The notes beneath the pieces are model-generated. The model did not search any database. It saw only the letters and a program-made list of their open reading frames with translations, and had not been told where the DNA came from. DNA of 64,000 nucleotides from Hyphomicrobiales bacterium (lineage in GTDB: Bacteria; Pseudomonadota; Alphaproteobacteria; Rhizobiales; Rhizobiaceae), in the NCBI GenBank assembly GCA_900473045.1, contig UCKS01000019.1, forward strand, positions 62,001 through 126,000. Reading direction: 5' to 3'. The stretch's first letter is position 1; every line of letters begins with the position of its first letter. A program made the translations under genes and the position numbers. Shown one piece after another: positions 9,369 through 18,794 of this stretch.

Positions 9369-9917
9369 TCAAACTTGCGGATTGCCATCCTTGTCTTGCG
9401 AGAGTTGTCCCTGCAACCGGCCGACATCGGCGCGCAGTTCGGCGATTTCCCGCAGCAGTACCGTGTCGATCTTGTTGTGCAGCGAGATCAATTCAACCTC
9501 GGACTTCAGATTGACCTCATAGTCCTTCGAGGCATCGAAACGGTCCTTCATTGCCTGCCGGTTCTGCGACATCATGATGATCGGTGCCTGCAGGGCCGCA
9601 ATCATCGACAGAAGCAAGTTGAGGAAAATGAACGGGTAGGGGTCGAACGCATCCCGTGTCAGCAATATCGTATTGGCCACGGCCCATACGGCAAGGAAGA
9701 TCAGGAATGCGATGATGAAACCCCAGGAGCCGCCGATCCGGGCGATGCTGTCGGCCATCCTGTCGCCGAAGCCCTGTCCGGCAACAAAGGTGGCATTGGT
9801 GTCCTCAGACACGATCTTGCGCTCTTTGGAGCGATGAAGAACACGGCGCTCGACAGCGCCAAGTTCACTGCTCGGCTTTCCGAAAAGCACGTGGGAGATT
9901 TCGTCAAGGTGCGACAT
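9369..9917 (-). CDS. DUF1003 family inner-membrane protein
   Basis: 182 residues. Two transmembrane helices lie near residues 66-87 (GFIIAFLIFLAVWAVANTIL) and 97-117. Between them is DPYPFIFLNLLLSMIAALQAPIIMMSQNRQ, the hallmark of DUF1003 (quoted across two segments, Pro-Tyr-Pro-Phe then Met-Met-Ser-Gln-Asn-Arg). The C-terminus is a likely coiled coil (LHNKIDTVLLREIAELRADV). Function unknown; the family is sometimes called cyclic-nucleotide-binding-like, with no proof. The ATG at 9917 opens the typical N-terminus. It is monocistronic, with about 200 bp to the tadE-like promoter region on one side and an unrelated sulfatase gene on the other. Confidence 0.85.
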   Translation of the reverse strand: MSHLDEISHVLFGKPSSELGAVERRVLHRSKERKIVSEDTNATFVAGQGFGDRMADSIARIGGSWGFIIAFLIFLAVWAVANTILLTRDAFDPYPFIFLNLLLSMIAALQAPIIMMSQNRQAMKDRFDASKDYEVNLKSEVELISLHNKIDTVLLREIAELRADVGRLQGQLSQDKDGNPQV

Positions 9918-10006
9918 GGGCTGGCTCCGCCGGAAAACGTTGCCCTGTTTTAGCCTATGCCGGTGATTTGCGGAAACGCCGAAGGTGCGGCGTCCCCTGC
10001 TTCTTT

Positions 10007-11953
10007 TTACATTGCGTTGGCAAAGAGGTCGGCATGCGACTGGAAGAACCGGTCCGTGCCGTAGCGCTGGCCGAACATCATATCATGCTGCAGGAAACGA
10101 TAATCGCGGATGAGCGGCGGGATCGTCTTCTGGCGTCCCCAGGCGGCTGTTTCCTTGCCAGCCTTATCGACGAGCATGTAGCGGTCGATGATGCGGTACT
10201 TGTCGAAAATATTGCCGAGGAACTCAGTGTAATAGGGATGCTCGAAACCACCCTGCTTGAGGATCTGGTAGGATAGGAACGCCGGGCTGATCGTGCCGAT
10301 ATCCTTGACCGGACCGGTCTTGTTCGACCAGACCACCAGCGGCGTTTCGTGCTGCGCCTTCATCTGCTCGAGCGAGCCTTTGCGCGAGGCGGTGACGTCG
10401 GGCATGAAGCCGGTGTTCGGATAGACCGTGTTGAGGGGCGGCAGATGATCGCCGAACAGCACGATGATGGTTTCGCGGTCGCGCTCCTTTGCCCAGTCCA
10501 TCAGCATCTTCAGGCTGTCGTCGGCTTCCTTGATGCCCTGCGCATAGGTTTCAAGAACCTGCTTGTCGGCGGCGGGAAGATTGCCTTCGACCTTGATGGT
10601 GTTCTTGGCATAGCGGTTGGCCTCATAAGGGCCATGGCCCTGCAAGGTGACCGTGAAGAAGAAGAACGGGTCGCGCAGCTGGTCGGCCTGGCGGATGATT
10701 TCCTTGGTCAGCGATTCGTCCGAGGCGAAGATGCCGCGCTTCTGCATGACCGGGAGGTTCTCCTCCGACCTGAACTGCTCAAAGCCGAACGCCTTGTAGA
10801 CGGCGCTGCGGTTCCAGAACCATTTCTGGAACGGGTGTACGGCGCGCGACACGTAACCCTCGCCACGAAAGAAGGTGGCCAGTGAGGGGATCGGGTTGCG
10901 GATATACTGCTGATACGGAATGCTGCCATAGGGCAGGAACGCGTTCGAGAAGCCGGTCAAAGCCTCGAATTCGACATTGGCGGTCATGCCGCCGAATTCC
11001 GGCGAGAAAACGTTGCCGGACTGCATCTCGCGGATGGTCGGCATCGGATCGGGCGACAGCTTGACGTTGGGCAGGCGGGTCGGATCCCAGAAGGATTCGC
11101 TCATCAGCACGATGACGTCGGGCTTGCCGCGATGGGATGTACCGGCCGGCACCGGCTGCGTTGCAATCTTGTCGATGGCATCGGACATATAGCCGGCAGG
11201 GGCGGTGACGTTGGCCATCGGCAGGTTCAGCGCAAATGCCATGGTGAAGCCGTTGTGACGGTAGTTTTCGGTCTGGTCCCACATGATCGGGATAACTTGC
11301 AGGCGATCGCGTACCCAGGAAAAATTGTTATAGTCCATCATGTGGTAGAATGCGCCGAGCAACGGCAGGGCGACGGCAAATCGTGCAAGACGCTGGCGCC
11401 GGGTCATGGCCGGAAAACGGCGCCAGGCGAAACGGACAAGCCAGGCGAGGGCGATAATCGCAACTACGAGGCCCAAGACGATACCGACAGCCGTCCACGG
11501 ACGGTCGCGGACCAGAACGGGCATAAGCTCCATGATCTGGCGGCCGAACAGGAAATCCGTCGGATAGAGCGGATCGGACAAGAAAATCTGCTTCTGCCGG
11601 CTGACGAGTGCGGGGATCAGCGCCAGCGGCGCGAGCAGGATGACGCCGAAATTTTCGCGCGCGAAGGCAGCGTCAAGCGCCAGAAACATCAGGAAGAACA
11701 CGCCGGTCGTGGTCCAGGCTGGACGTGCCGGGTCGAGGAAGAACAGCGCCGCCTCCATTGCGGAGTTACGGGCAATCCATTCGACACAAAAAATCAGGAC
11801 AATCGACAGAAGCAGCGAGAGAGACATCCTTCCTGCAACCGAAAGCGCCTTGGCATGGCGAGCGCCGAAACCGATTTGAGGGCCATAAGCCCTAGAAGCG
11901 GTGGCAGCGATTGCTGCCGATTCAAAAATGGCCAAGGCCGTCTCCGATTTCAT
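10007..11953 (-). CDS. LTA synthase family membrane sulfatase (phosphoglycerol transferase-like)
   Basis: The 648-residue protein has about five hydrophobic helices in the first 220 residues, then an extracytoplasmic alkaline-phosphatase-fold domain. Recognisable pieces are VIVLMSESFWDPTRLPNV (metal-binding Glu and a possible Thr nucleophile), GGMTANVEFEALTGF, and a late IIVLFGDHLPPL (metal-binding Asp-His). The family moves phosphoglycerol or phosphoethanolamine head groups onto envelope glycans. In rhizobia a plausible target is periplasmic cyclic glucan, but that is inference. The ATG at 11953 lacks a ribosome site; the ATG at 11827 has GGAAGG next to it and would shorten the protein by 42 residues. 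A phosphate-box-like repeat lies just upstream. Confidence 0.85.
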   Translation of the reverse strand: MKSETALAIFESAAIAATASRAYGPQIGFGARHAKALSVAGRMSLSLLLSIVLIFCVEWIARNSAMEAALFFLDPARPAWTTTGVFFLMFLALDAAFARENFGVILLAPLALIPALVSRQKQIFLSDPLYPTDFLFGRQIMELMPVLVRDRPWTAVGIVLGLVVAIIALAWLVRFAWRRFPAMTRRQRLARFAVALPLLGAFYHMMDYNNFSWVRDRLQVIPIMWDQTENYRHNGFTMAFALNLPMANVTAPAGYMSDAIDKIATQPVPAGTSHRGKPDVIVLMSESFWDPTRLPNVKLSPDPMPTIREMQSGNVFSPEFGGMTANVEFEALTGFSNAFLPYGSIPYQQYIRNPIPSLATFFRGEGYVSRAVHPFQKWFWNRSAVYKAFGFEQFRSEENLPVMQKRGIFASDESLTKEIIRQADQLRDPFFFFTVTLQGHGPYEANRYAKNTIKVEGNLPAADKQVLETYAQGIKEADDSLKMLMDWAKERDRETIIVLFGDHLPPLNTVYPNTGFMPDVTASRKGSLEQMKAQHETPLVVWSNKTGPVKDIGTISPAFLSYQILKQGGFEHPYYTEFLGNIFDKYRIIDRYMLVDKAGKETAAWGRQKTIPPLIRDYRFLQHDMMFGQRYGTDRFFQSHADLFANAM

Positions 11954-11957
11954 AAAA

Positions 11958-11986
11958 CTGTCGTGTGAATGTCATATAGACGTCAT
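11958..11986 (+). promoter_or_regulatory. Possible PhoB box (three 7-mers, 11-bp period)
   Basis: CTGTCGT, ATGTCAT and ACGTCAT are each separated by exactly four bases, matching the layout of PHO boxes (CTGTCAT-like direct repeats every 11 bp). An AATAAT follows 14 bases downstream on the plus strand. The orientation points toward nadE, away from the sulfatase gene whose start lies five bases to the left, so the target is unclear. Confidence 0.35.
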
Positions 11987-12226
11987 CTTGAACGGAGGAT
12001 GAATAATTCAAGGGGACTTCTCCACCGACTTTTTCCGGCACCTGTTGCCGATCGGACATGGCCTGAACGGTGGAGTTGTGAGCCGGAGCGAGCACGCCAT
12101 CTTGTGACGCAAGCGGATTTTTTTCTGACTTGCTCGTAAGCACGGGGTATTTTCGTGCGGAATGCGATAAACAGCTCCTCGGATGTCCCGGCATCCGCGA
12201 TAGCAAGATCAAGCACAGGCCTGTTC

Positions 12227-13906
12227 ATGACCGCGCAAAAGACTATTTCCACGACGTTCCGTATCGCTGTTGCCCAGCTCAATCCGACGGTCGGCGATAT
12301 CGCCGGCAATCTTGCCAAGGCACGCGAAGCCCGCGCTGATGCCGCACGCAGCGGCGCTGACCTGCTTCTTCTGACTGAATTGTTCATTTCCGGCTATCCG
12401 CCGGAGGACCTGGTCCTGAAGCCGGCGTTTCTGAAAGCCTGCCAGAAGGCTGTCGATGCGCTTGCGGCCGATACCGCCGACGGCGGTCCGGGCGTCGTCG
12501 TCGGCTATCCGCGCCAGGGCGAGGCAGGGCGCCATAATTCCGTTGCCGTTCTCGATGGCGGCCAGATTCTGGTCGTTCGCGACAAGCTCGATCTGCCGAA
12601 CTACGGCGAATTCGACGAAAAACGGGTCTTTACCGAAGGCGCCATGCCGGGACCAGTCAATTTCCGCGGCGTGCGGCTCGGTATCCCGATCTGTGAGGAA
12701 ATCTGGAACGACATGGGCGTCTGCGAGACGCTGGCGGAAAGCGGCGCCGAGATCCTGCTCGTGCCCAACGGCTCGCCCTATTATCGCGGCAAGATCGATG
12801 TGCGCTACCAGGTGGTGCTTCGCCAGGTGATCGAGACCGGCCTGCCAATGGTGTTTGCCAACCAGCTCGGTGGCCAGGACGAGTTGGTCTTCGACGGCGC
12901 AAGCTTCGCCTTCAATGCCGATAAACAGCTCGCCTTTCAGATGAGCCAGTTCGAAGAGAGTATTTCCGTCTCCGAATGGCGCAAGAACGGCGATGGCTGG
13001 GTTTGTCAGCAGGGAATGATGTCGCGGCTGCCGCAGCAGGAGGAGGCCGACTACCGCGCCTGCATGCTGGGCTTTCGCGATTACGTCAACAAGAACGGCT
13101 TCAAGAACGTCGTGCTCGGCCTATCCGGCGGTATCGATTCGGCGATTTGTGCCGCCCTTGCCGTCGATGCGCTCGGCGAAGAACGTGTCCGCACGGTGAT
13201 GCTGCCCTATCGCTATACGTCGTCGGATTCGTTCAAGGACGCCGAGGATTGCGCCAAGGCGCTCGGCTGCCGCTACGATATCGTCCCGATCGAAGAGCCG
13301 GTGCAGGGCTTTCTGAGTGCGCTGTCCGAGACGTTCGAGGGGACGGAATCCGGCATCACCGAGGAAAACCTGCAGAGCCGCACGCGCGGCACGATCCTGA
13401 TGGCGCTGTCCAACAAGTTCGGCTCGATGGTGGTGACCACCGGCAACAAGTCGGAAATGTCGGTCGGCTATGCGACGCTCTACGGCGACATGAATGGGGG
13501 CTTCAACCCGATCAAGGACCTTTACAAGATGCAGGTCTACGGCCTGTCGCGCTGGCGCAACACCACGGTGCCGCCCGGTGCACTCGGACCGTCGGGCGAA
13601 GTGATCCCGAAAAACATCATCGACAAGGCGCCTTCAGCCGAGCTTCGCCCGAACCAGACGGACCAGGATTCGCTGCCGCCCTATCCGGTGCTCGACGATA
13701 TCCTCGAATGCCTGGTCGAGAAGGAAATGGGCACCGAGGAGATCGTTGCACGCGGTCATGACGAGGCGACGGTGCACCGGATCGAGCATCTGCTCTATAT
13801 CGCCGAATATAAGCGTCGCCAATCGGCACCGGGCGTCAAGATTACCCAGAAGAACTTTGGCCGCGACCGCCGCTATCCGATCACCAATCGGTTCCGTGAT
13901 CGCTAG
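12227..13906 (+). CDS. nadE: Glutamine-dependent NAD+ synthetase
   Basis: Final step of NAD biosynthesis: amidates nicotinic acid adenine dinucleotide with ATP, taking ammonia from glutamine. The 559-residue protein fuses a nitrilase-fold glutaminase to an ammonia-channelling synthetase. The glutaminase has Glu in LTELFISGYPPEDL, Lys in VRDKLDLPNYG and Cys in GIPICEEIWND. The synthetase has the PP-loop LGLSGGIDSAICAAL near residue 300 and the later TGNKSEMSVGYATLYGD. The ATG at 12227 gives the usual N-terminus (FRIAVAQLNPTVGD); upstream in-frame codons to 12155 lack homology. Ribosome site is weak. The TolB-like gene follows after 23 bp. Confidence 0.95.
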   Translation: MTAQKTISTTFRIAVAQLNPTVGDIAGNLAKAREARADAARSGADLLLLTELFISGYPPEDLVLKPAFLKACQKAVDALAADTADGGPGVVVGYPRQGEAGRHNSVAVLDGGQILVVRDKLDLPNYGEFDEKRVFTEGAMPGPVNFRGVRLGIPICEEIWNDMGVCETLAESGAEILLVPNGSPYYRGKIDVRYQVVLRQVIETGLPMVFANQLGGQDELVFDGASFAFNADKQLAFQMSQFEESISVSEWRKNGDGWVCQQGMMSRLPQQEEADYRACMLGFRDYVNKNGFKNVVLGLSGGIDSAICAALAVDALGEERVRTVMLPYRYTSSDSFKDAEDCAKALGCRYDIVPIEEPVQGFLSALSETFEGTESGITEENLQSRTRGTILMALSNKFGSMVVTTGNKSEMSVGYATLYGDMNGGFNPIKDLYKMQVYGLSRWRNTTVPPGALGPSGEVIPKNIIDKAPSAELRPNQTDQDSLPPYPVLDDILECLVEKEMGTEEIVARGHDEATVHRIEHLLYIAEYKRRQSAPGVKITQKNFGRDRRYPITNRFRDR

Positions 13907-13929
13907 ACCTGTCATTGGAGGCTAACGGC

Positions 13930-14763
13930 ATGCGCAGTTCGGTCGAGATCTACACGATTGCCAGCGGCGAAACCCGCGTGGTTTGGCAGACGGAACAGCT
14001 GGTCGAGGCTCCGAACTGGTCGCCCGATGGCCGGTCGCTGGTGATCAACGGCGACGGCTTGCTCTATCGCTTGCCGCTTGCGGGCGGCGAGCCGCTAGTG
14101 ATCGATACGGGCTTTGCACGCACCTGTAACAACGACCATGGCATCTCACCGGATGGCAGGACCATCGTCATCAGCGACAAGACCGAGTATGGCGCATCGA
14201 CAATCTACTCGCTGCCTGCGGATGGTGGCCTGCCAAGGCAGGTAACGTTGAACCGGCCGTCCTATTGGCACGGCTGGTCGCCGGATGGACAGACGCTTGC
14301 CTATTGCGGGATCCGCGATCAGGTCTTTGATATCTACACCATTCCGGTCGATGGCGGCGAAGAGACCCGCCTGACTTTTGGCGAGGGGCGCAATGACGGG
14401 CCTGACTACAGCGCCGACGGCGAATGGATCTATTTCAACTCCAGCCGGACGGGCCAGATGCAGATCTGGCGCGTCCGTCCGGATGGTTCGGATGTCACGC
14501 GCATTACCGACAGCCCATATGGTGACTGGTTCCCGCATCCGTCTCCCGATGGCAGGCATCTGCTGGTCATTTCCTATGCCGGCGATGTCTTTGATCATCC
14601 GCGCGACCTCAATGTGCGGCTGCGGCTGATGGATCCGGATGGGGGCAACGCCCGTGACCTGTTTGAACTGTTTGGCGGACAGGGCACGATCAACGTTCCC
14701 AACTGGTCTCCTGATGGTAAGGAATTCGCCTTCGTGCGCTACCAGCCGGCCGTCGCCAGTTAA
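13930..14763 (+). CDS. TolB-like beta-propeller (WD40/PD40 repeat) protein
   Basis: 277 residues made of repeated PD40 blades: NWSPDGRSLVI, GISPDGRTIVI, GWSPDGQTLAY, DYSADGEWIYF, HPSPDGRHLLV and NWSPDGKEFAF, spaced about 45 residues apart. This matches the propeller of TolB and of oligopeptidase N-terminal domains. There is no signal peptide, unlike true TolB, so it is probably cytoplasmic. GGAGG nine bases before the ATG at 13930 fixes the start. It lies 23 bases after nadE and is likely co-transcribed with it, though no shared function is evident. Ligand or substrate unknown. Confidence 0.85.
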   Translation: MRSSVEIYTIASGETRVVWQTEQLVEAPNWSPDGRSLVINGDGLLYRLPLAGGEPLVIDTGFARTCNNDHGISPDGRTIVISDKTEYGASTIYSLPADGGLPRQVTLNRPSYWHGWSPDGQTLAYCGIRDQVFDIYTIPVDGGEETRLTFGEGRNDGPDYSADGEWIYFNSSRTGQMQIWRVRPDGSDVTRITDSPYGDWFPHPSPDGRHLLVISYAGDVFDHPRDLNVRLRLMDPDGGNARDLFELFGGQGTINVPNWSPDGKEFAFVRYQPAVAS

Positions 14764-14877
14764 CCGATTTCCAACCAGCTTGTTTAAATGAAATTTCCGC
14801 TTTTCTTGATAGGCTCCGTCTCAATCGACGCATGAAACCTGGGGGCAGGTTTGGTGAGAAGGACCGGTGAGGCGGGC

Positions 14878-16380
14878 ATGTCAGCAGGGGCGAAGACGCA
14901 AAATTCGAGCAGGGCTGTCCTGGGTATCCATGCGGCCTGCACGCTGGTCGCCTTGCTGATTGTCGCGAGCTTAGCCTTCGTGCTCAACCGCTCCGTCACC
15001 GAGGCGGACCGGATCGGCCTCACTGCCGAGCGAAAACTGGTCGAAAGCGAGATGCAGCATCAGGTCGATGCAGTCGTCCAGTATCAGGCCGAATTGTCCT
15101 ATTGGGACAAGAGCTTCGCAGAGCTTGCAGACCGCACCTTCACCGATGCTTTCGTCAAGCAGGAACTGACCGACTGGCTCTGGCGGGATTTCGGTTTCTC
15201 CTGGATGATCTTTGCCGACGCAGCCGACCGGACATTGCTGGCCGTTCACAATGGCCGCAAGGTGGATACCGAAATGGGCGAGCGCACCCTGAAACAGGTC
15301 GAGGACCTTATCGAAAAGGCGAACGGTCTTTATGATGCGGCACTGGTCGCCAAGGGCGGCGGCTGGACGCTGTTATCGGCGGAAAAAGACCCGGACGCGC
15401 TGTTGGCGCCGCTGCCGAACATTCACGCGGCCGACCTGAGGATGATCGACGGCAGAGTGAGCATCGTCGTGGTGCAGGCCGTCGTTCCCAAAACGATGGA
15501 TATTCCGGCTGGCCGCCGCAAGCCGGTGTTCATGATCACTATCAAGCCTTTCAGCGATCGCATGATGCGCGACATGGAAGACCGGCTCGCCATTTCCAAC
15601 CTTGGATTTGCACCGCTGCGCCAGGTGGCGAAGGGCTCCATTCAGGTCGCGGTCAGCGATTGCTCCCAGCCGGCCTGCGTGGTTGCGGCCTGGACGCCGC
15701 GCGCACCTGGCAGCTTCGTTCGCTCCGAAACACTGCCAAGCGTGATCGTCATAGCAATGCTGGCAGCTTTGATCATGGCCTTTATCGCCACCCGGTTCGG
15801 TGCCGTGTTTTCTGCTTTGCAGAACAGCGAAGCGGAAAACCGGCATTTGGCCAAGCACGATCGCCTGACCGGTCTTTTGAACCGCAGCGGTTTCGACGAA
15901 GTCCTGCATGCCTCGCTTGCCAAGGTCAAGGAACGCCCGTTCTCGCTGCTTTGCCTCGATCTCGACACGTTCAAGGTCGTCAACGACACCTACGGCCATC
16001 CGGCTGGGGATGCCGTGCTGAAAACGCTAGCCGTCCGGTTTGCCGATCGTGTCGCGGACCAGGGTGTCGTTGCGCGGCTCGGCGGCGACGAGTTCATCAT
16101 CCTTGTCAATCACACGGTTTCACGCGCTGACGTGATGACGCTTGCCAACGCGCTGATCGTCGATGCGCAGGCTCCCGTGCCGTTCGAGGGACAGTTGCTG
16201 CGCGTCGGCAGCAGCGTCGGCGTGGCCTTTGCGCCCCAACACGGCACCATTGCCCGTGAAATCGTCCCCCTGGCAGATCGGGCGCTGTACCAGGCCAAGA
16301 ATCGCGGCCGCAATCGCGTTCAGACTGTAGATGACCTGGTCGTGGTCGATCGTCTTCCCCGCACGGGGCAGGCTGCCTGA
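14878..16380 (+). CDS. CHASE4-GGDEF membrane diguanylate cyclase
   Basis: Makes cyclic di-GMP from GTP. About 500 residues. A hydrophobic helix lies near residues 17-38, then a periplasmic CHASE4 sensor with the typical YWDKSFAELADRTF (residues about 81-95), a second helix near 285-305, and a GGDEF domain with HDRLTGLLNR and RLGGDEFIIL. The GGDEF motif is intact, so the enzyme should be active. No EAL domain is present. The usual RxxD inhibitory site five residues before the motif is not there (RVAD occurs seven residues before), so product inhibition may be weak. The ATG at 14878 has GAGG five bases upstream; a GTG at 14851 is possible. Confidence 0.9.
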   Translation: MSAGAKTQNSSRAVLGIHAACTLVALLIVASLAFVLNRSVTEADRIGLTAERKLVESEMQHQVDAVVQYQAELSYWDKSFAELADRTFTDAFVKQELTDWLWRDFGFSWMIFADAADRTLLAVHNGRKVDTEMGERTLKQVEDLIEKANGLYDAALVAKGGGWTLLSAEKDPDALLAPLPNIHAADLRMIDGRVSIVVVQAVVPKTMDIPAGRRKPVFMITIKPFSDRMMRDMEDRLAISNLGFAPLRQVAKGSIQVAVSDCSQPACVVAAWTPRAPGSFVRSETLPSVIVIAMLAALIMAFIATRFGAVFSALQNSEAENRHLAKHDRLTGLLNRSGFDEVLHASLAKVKERPFSLLCLDLDTFKVVNDTYGHPAGDAVLKTLAVRFADRVADQGVVARLGGDEFIILVNHTVSRADVMTLANALIVDAQAPVPFEGQLLRVGSSVGVAFAPQHGTIAREIVPLADRALYQAKNRGRNRVQTVDDLVVVDRLPRTGQAA

Positions 16381-17409
16381 TCAGCGCCCCAATGCCGGAA
16401 TATTGTAAGGCGTGATGACCTCGACCGCCGACAGGCGCGCAACACCTTGTCCGGTCAGAGCGCTCTTTTTTCCCAAAATTGCCCGGAAGGCGGTCCGTAC
16501 ATCGGCCTTCAAGTCGTGGTGCAGGATGAAATGGATCTGCCCATTGCGAAGGAATTCGAGGTTTCCGGCGTCAAGGTCATGCGCCACGAATATTGAACAT
16601 GCGCGGCCGGCAGCAGCAAAAGCGGCTAGCACCGCGCGGTTGCCGCCGCCGATGGAATAGACGGCGTTGATGCCTGGATTGTTTGACAGCGCTTCGGCCG
16701 TCAGCGCGCCGGTTGCGTCGTCGCGGCCAAGCCCCTCGCTGATTTCAACGATGCCGATCGACGGGTAGCGGTTGCGCAGGGTGCGTCGAAAACCGATTTC
16801 CCGCTCCTCTTCGCCGCGGAACCGGCTGCTCGACAGGGTGGCCAGGACCATCGCCGGTTGCCCGGAAAAGCGTTCGCCAATCAGATAGGCAGCCGTTTCG
16901 CCGGCGGCCCTGTTGTCGGCTCCGGCATAGGCGGTGCGCGGTGCATTGGGCAAGTCGGTCACCAACGTCACGACGGGAATACCGGATTGTTCGAGCCGCG
17001 CCACGGCAGCGCTGATCTCCGGTACGTCCGGCGCCTTCAGCACCACGCCGTCTGTACCGCGCAGGCGCACCCGGTCGAGCAGCTGGACGATATCCTGCGG
17101 GCGCATGGATTCGGCGAAATGAAAGCGGGAGCGGAAGATCGTCGGCAGAAATGTCAGGCTTTCGCTTTCGAACGCATCCCGGACGGCGTCGGTAAAGCGA
17201 TCGGGCGCCTCCATGATGACGTCGATGCCGAATTTGCGGCCCTGGATCTCGACGCCTGACTGTTGCTTCTCCAACTCCCGGATTGCGGCGCGCACACGCA
17301 ATTCGGTCTGTTTGCGTACGCCGGAACGAGCGTTCAGCACGCGGTCGACCGTGGCGATGCTGAGGCCTGCCTGGAAGGCGATGTCCTTGATCAGAAATTC
17401 GTGCGCCAT
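16381..17409 (-). CDS. LacI family transcriptional regulator
   Basis: 342 residues. The N-terminal helix-turn-helix is clear (FLIKDIAFQAGLSIATVDRV followed by LNARSGVRKQTE), with the hinge near residue 50. A periplasmic-binding-protein-like sensor domain follows, with VVTLVTDLPNAPRTAYAGAD typical of sugar-responsive members such as RbsR-like and inositol regulators. It is divergent from the dioxygenase-like gene across about 100 bp, which strongly suggests it controls that gene and the SDR gene behind it. I could not pick out one convincing LacI palindrome in the gap; CCGC-N7-GCGG near 17468-17482 is the best short inverted repeat. Effector unknown. Confidence 0.9.
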   Translation of the reverse strand: MAHEFLIKDIAFQAGLSIATVDRVLNARSGVRKQTELRVRAAIRELEKQQSGVEIQGRKFGIDVIMEAPDRFTDAVRDAFESESLTFLPTIFRSRFHFAESMRPQDIVQLLDRVRLRGTDGVVLKAPDVPEISAAVARLEQSGIPVVTLVTDLPNAPRTAYAGADNRAAGETAAYLIGERFSGQPAMVLATLSSSRFRGEEEREIGFRRTLRNRYPSIGIVEISEGLGRDDATGALTAEALSNNPGINAVYSIGGGNRAVLAAFAAAGRACSIFVAHDLDAGNLEFLRNGQIHFILHHDLKADVRTAFRAILGKKSALTGQGVARLSAVEVITPYNIPALGR

Positions 17410-17513
17410 CGCCGTTCCGCTCTGATGGTTTTTTGAGGTGTTTCTGCTCTATATCAGATTTCCCCTCCGCGTATAGTGCGGTCATCGACAGACATCCGGC
17501 GGGAGGAAATGGG

Positions 17514-18707
17514 ATGAAAACCGACAATATCGTGAAGCAGCGTGCGGACCGGGTCTGGCTGACGGAATCCGCCTGCGACCTTGAGGATTTCCGCACCGAG
17601 GTGGAGCGCACGACTTCGCTCGCCGACTATCCGCATGCGGCGGCGGTTGAGAAGAATGTTCTGATCTATGACAGCGCCAGTGTGCTGAAGGCAGCGGCTT
17701 CACACGAGGAGCGCCGGGCTGTGCTGGCCGAACTCTGCGAGGCCTTTGCGACAGGGCCCGGCGTTGTGGTGCTGAAGCGTGCGTTCGAGGATACGGCTGT
17801 CATCGACGCGGCGAGCGGCATTTTCGACGACATCATCAACGAGCAGCACCAGACCAATACCGGTGGCGGCGACCATTTTGCCAAGCCGGGCGCCAATGAC
17901 CGCATCTGGAATTCGCTGGAAAAGCACTGCCTGCGCGATCCTCAGAATTTTGCCGCCTACTATGGCAATGCCCTGATCGCTCTGGTCAGCGAAGCCTGGC
18001 TCGGGCCGAGCTACCAGATGACGGCGCAGGTCAACCGGGTCAATCCGGGCGGGGCGGCGCAATCGGCGCACCGGGATTATCACCTTGGCTTTCAGTCCTC
18101 GTCCGTCATCGAGCAGTTTCCGGCGCATGTTCATCGGTTGTCGCCGGTCCTGACGCTGCAAGGGGCGGTGGCGCATTGCGACATGCCGCTGGAAAGCGGA
18201 CCGACATTGTTTCTGCCCTACAGCCAGACCTATGTTCCGGGCTATCTGGCGCTGAAACGCCAGGAGTTTCGCGATTATTTCGATCGCCACCATGTGCAGT
18301 TGCCGCTCTCGAAGGGCGATCTGGTCTTCTTCAACCCGGCCCTTTTCCATGCCGCCGGTACCAATCGTTCCGAAGGGATCAAGCGGGTGGCAAACCTCCT
18401 GCAGGTGTCCTCGGCGTTTGGCCGGGCGATGGAGACAGTCAACCGGGAGCGCATGAGTGCCGTTCTCTATCCGGCCCTGAAGGCGATGCTTGCCGATGGC
18501 CGGCTGTCTTCGGCGGAAGCGGCCTGTGCCATCGCGTCCTGCGCCGAAGGCTATTCCTTTCCGACCAATCTCGACCGGGACCCGCCGGTCGGCGGTCTTG
18601 CCCCGAAGACGCAGGCACAGTTGATGCACGAAGCGCTGTCGGGTTGTTGGCAGGAAAGTGCATTCACGGCGGCGCTTGCCGCTCAGTCGGAGAAGAAGCT
18701 CAGCTGA
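17514..18707 (+). CDS. Phytanoyl-CoA dioxygenase family protein
   Basis: 397 residues. The Fe(II)/2-oxoglutarate oxygenase facial triad is probably H in SAHRDYHLGFQ (HxD) and the later H in FFNPALFHAAGTNRS, which also supplies the Arg that holds 2-oxoglutarate. The family hydroxylates small organic acids, lipids or secondary metabolites; the substrate here is unknown. GGGAGG ten bases before the ATG at 17514 fixes the start; an upstream in-frame start at 17433 falls in the LacI promoter gap. It is divergent from a LacI regulator and followed by an SDR dehydrogenase, a layout suggesting catabolism of a sugar-like or polyol compound. A terminator separates it from the SDR gene. Confidence 0.88.
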   Translation: MKTDNIVKQRADRVWLTESACDLEDFRTEVERTTSLADYPHAAAVEKNVLIYDSASVLKAAASHEERRAVLAELCEAFATGPGVVVLKRAFEDTAVIDAASGIFDDIINEQHQTNTGGGDHFAKPGANDRIWNSLEKHCLRDPQNFAAYYGNALIALVSEAWLGPSYQMTAQVNRVNPGGAAQSAHRDYHLGFQSSSVIEQFPAHVHRLSPVLTLQGAVAHCDMPLESGPTLFLPYSQTYVPGYLALKRQEFRDYFDRHHVQLPLSKGDLVFFNPALFHAAGTNRSEGIKRVANLLQVSSAFGRAMETVNRERMSAVLYPALKAMLADGRLSSAEAACAIASCAEGYSFPTNLDRDPPVGGLAPKTQAQLMHEALSGCWQESAFTAALAAQSEKKLS

Positions 18708-18729
18708 TACGATCAGATCTTACAATTTG

Positions 18730-18762
18730 AACTCCTGCCCGAATGCCGGGCGGGAGTTTTTT
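18730..18762 (+). terminator. Terminator between the dioxygenase-like and SDR genes
   Basis: An 11-bp stem (18731-18741 with 18747-18757, one G-U pair) with a five-base loop is followed by TTTTTT. It ends 33 bases before the SDR start, so the SDR gene depends on read-through or a very close promoter. Confidence 0.85.
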
Positions 18763-18794
18763 GGCATCGGTGATATCGAAAATGGAGGAATACA

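Noticed and set aside
11999-12133. 44-codon ORF after the PHO-like repeats
   Set aside because: GGAGG touches the ATG with no spacing, and the peptide has no recognisable feature.
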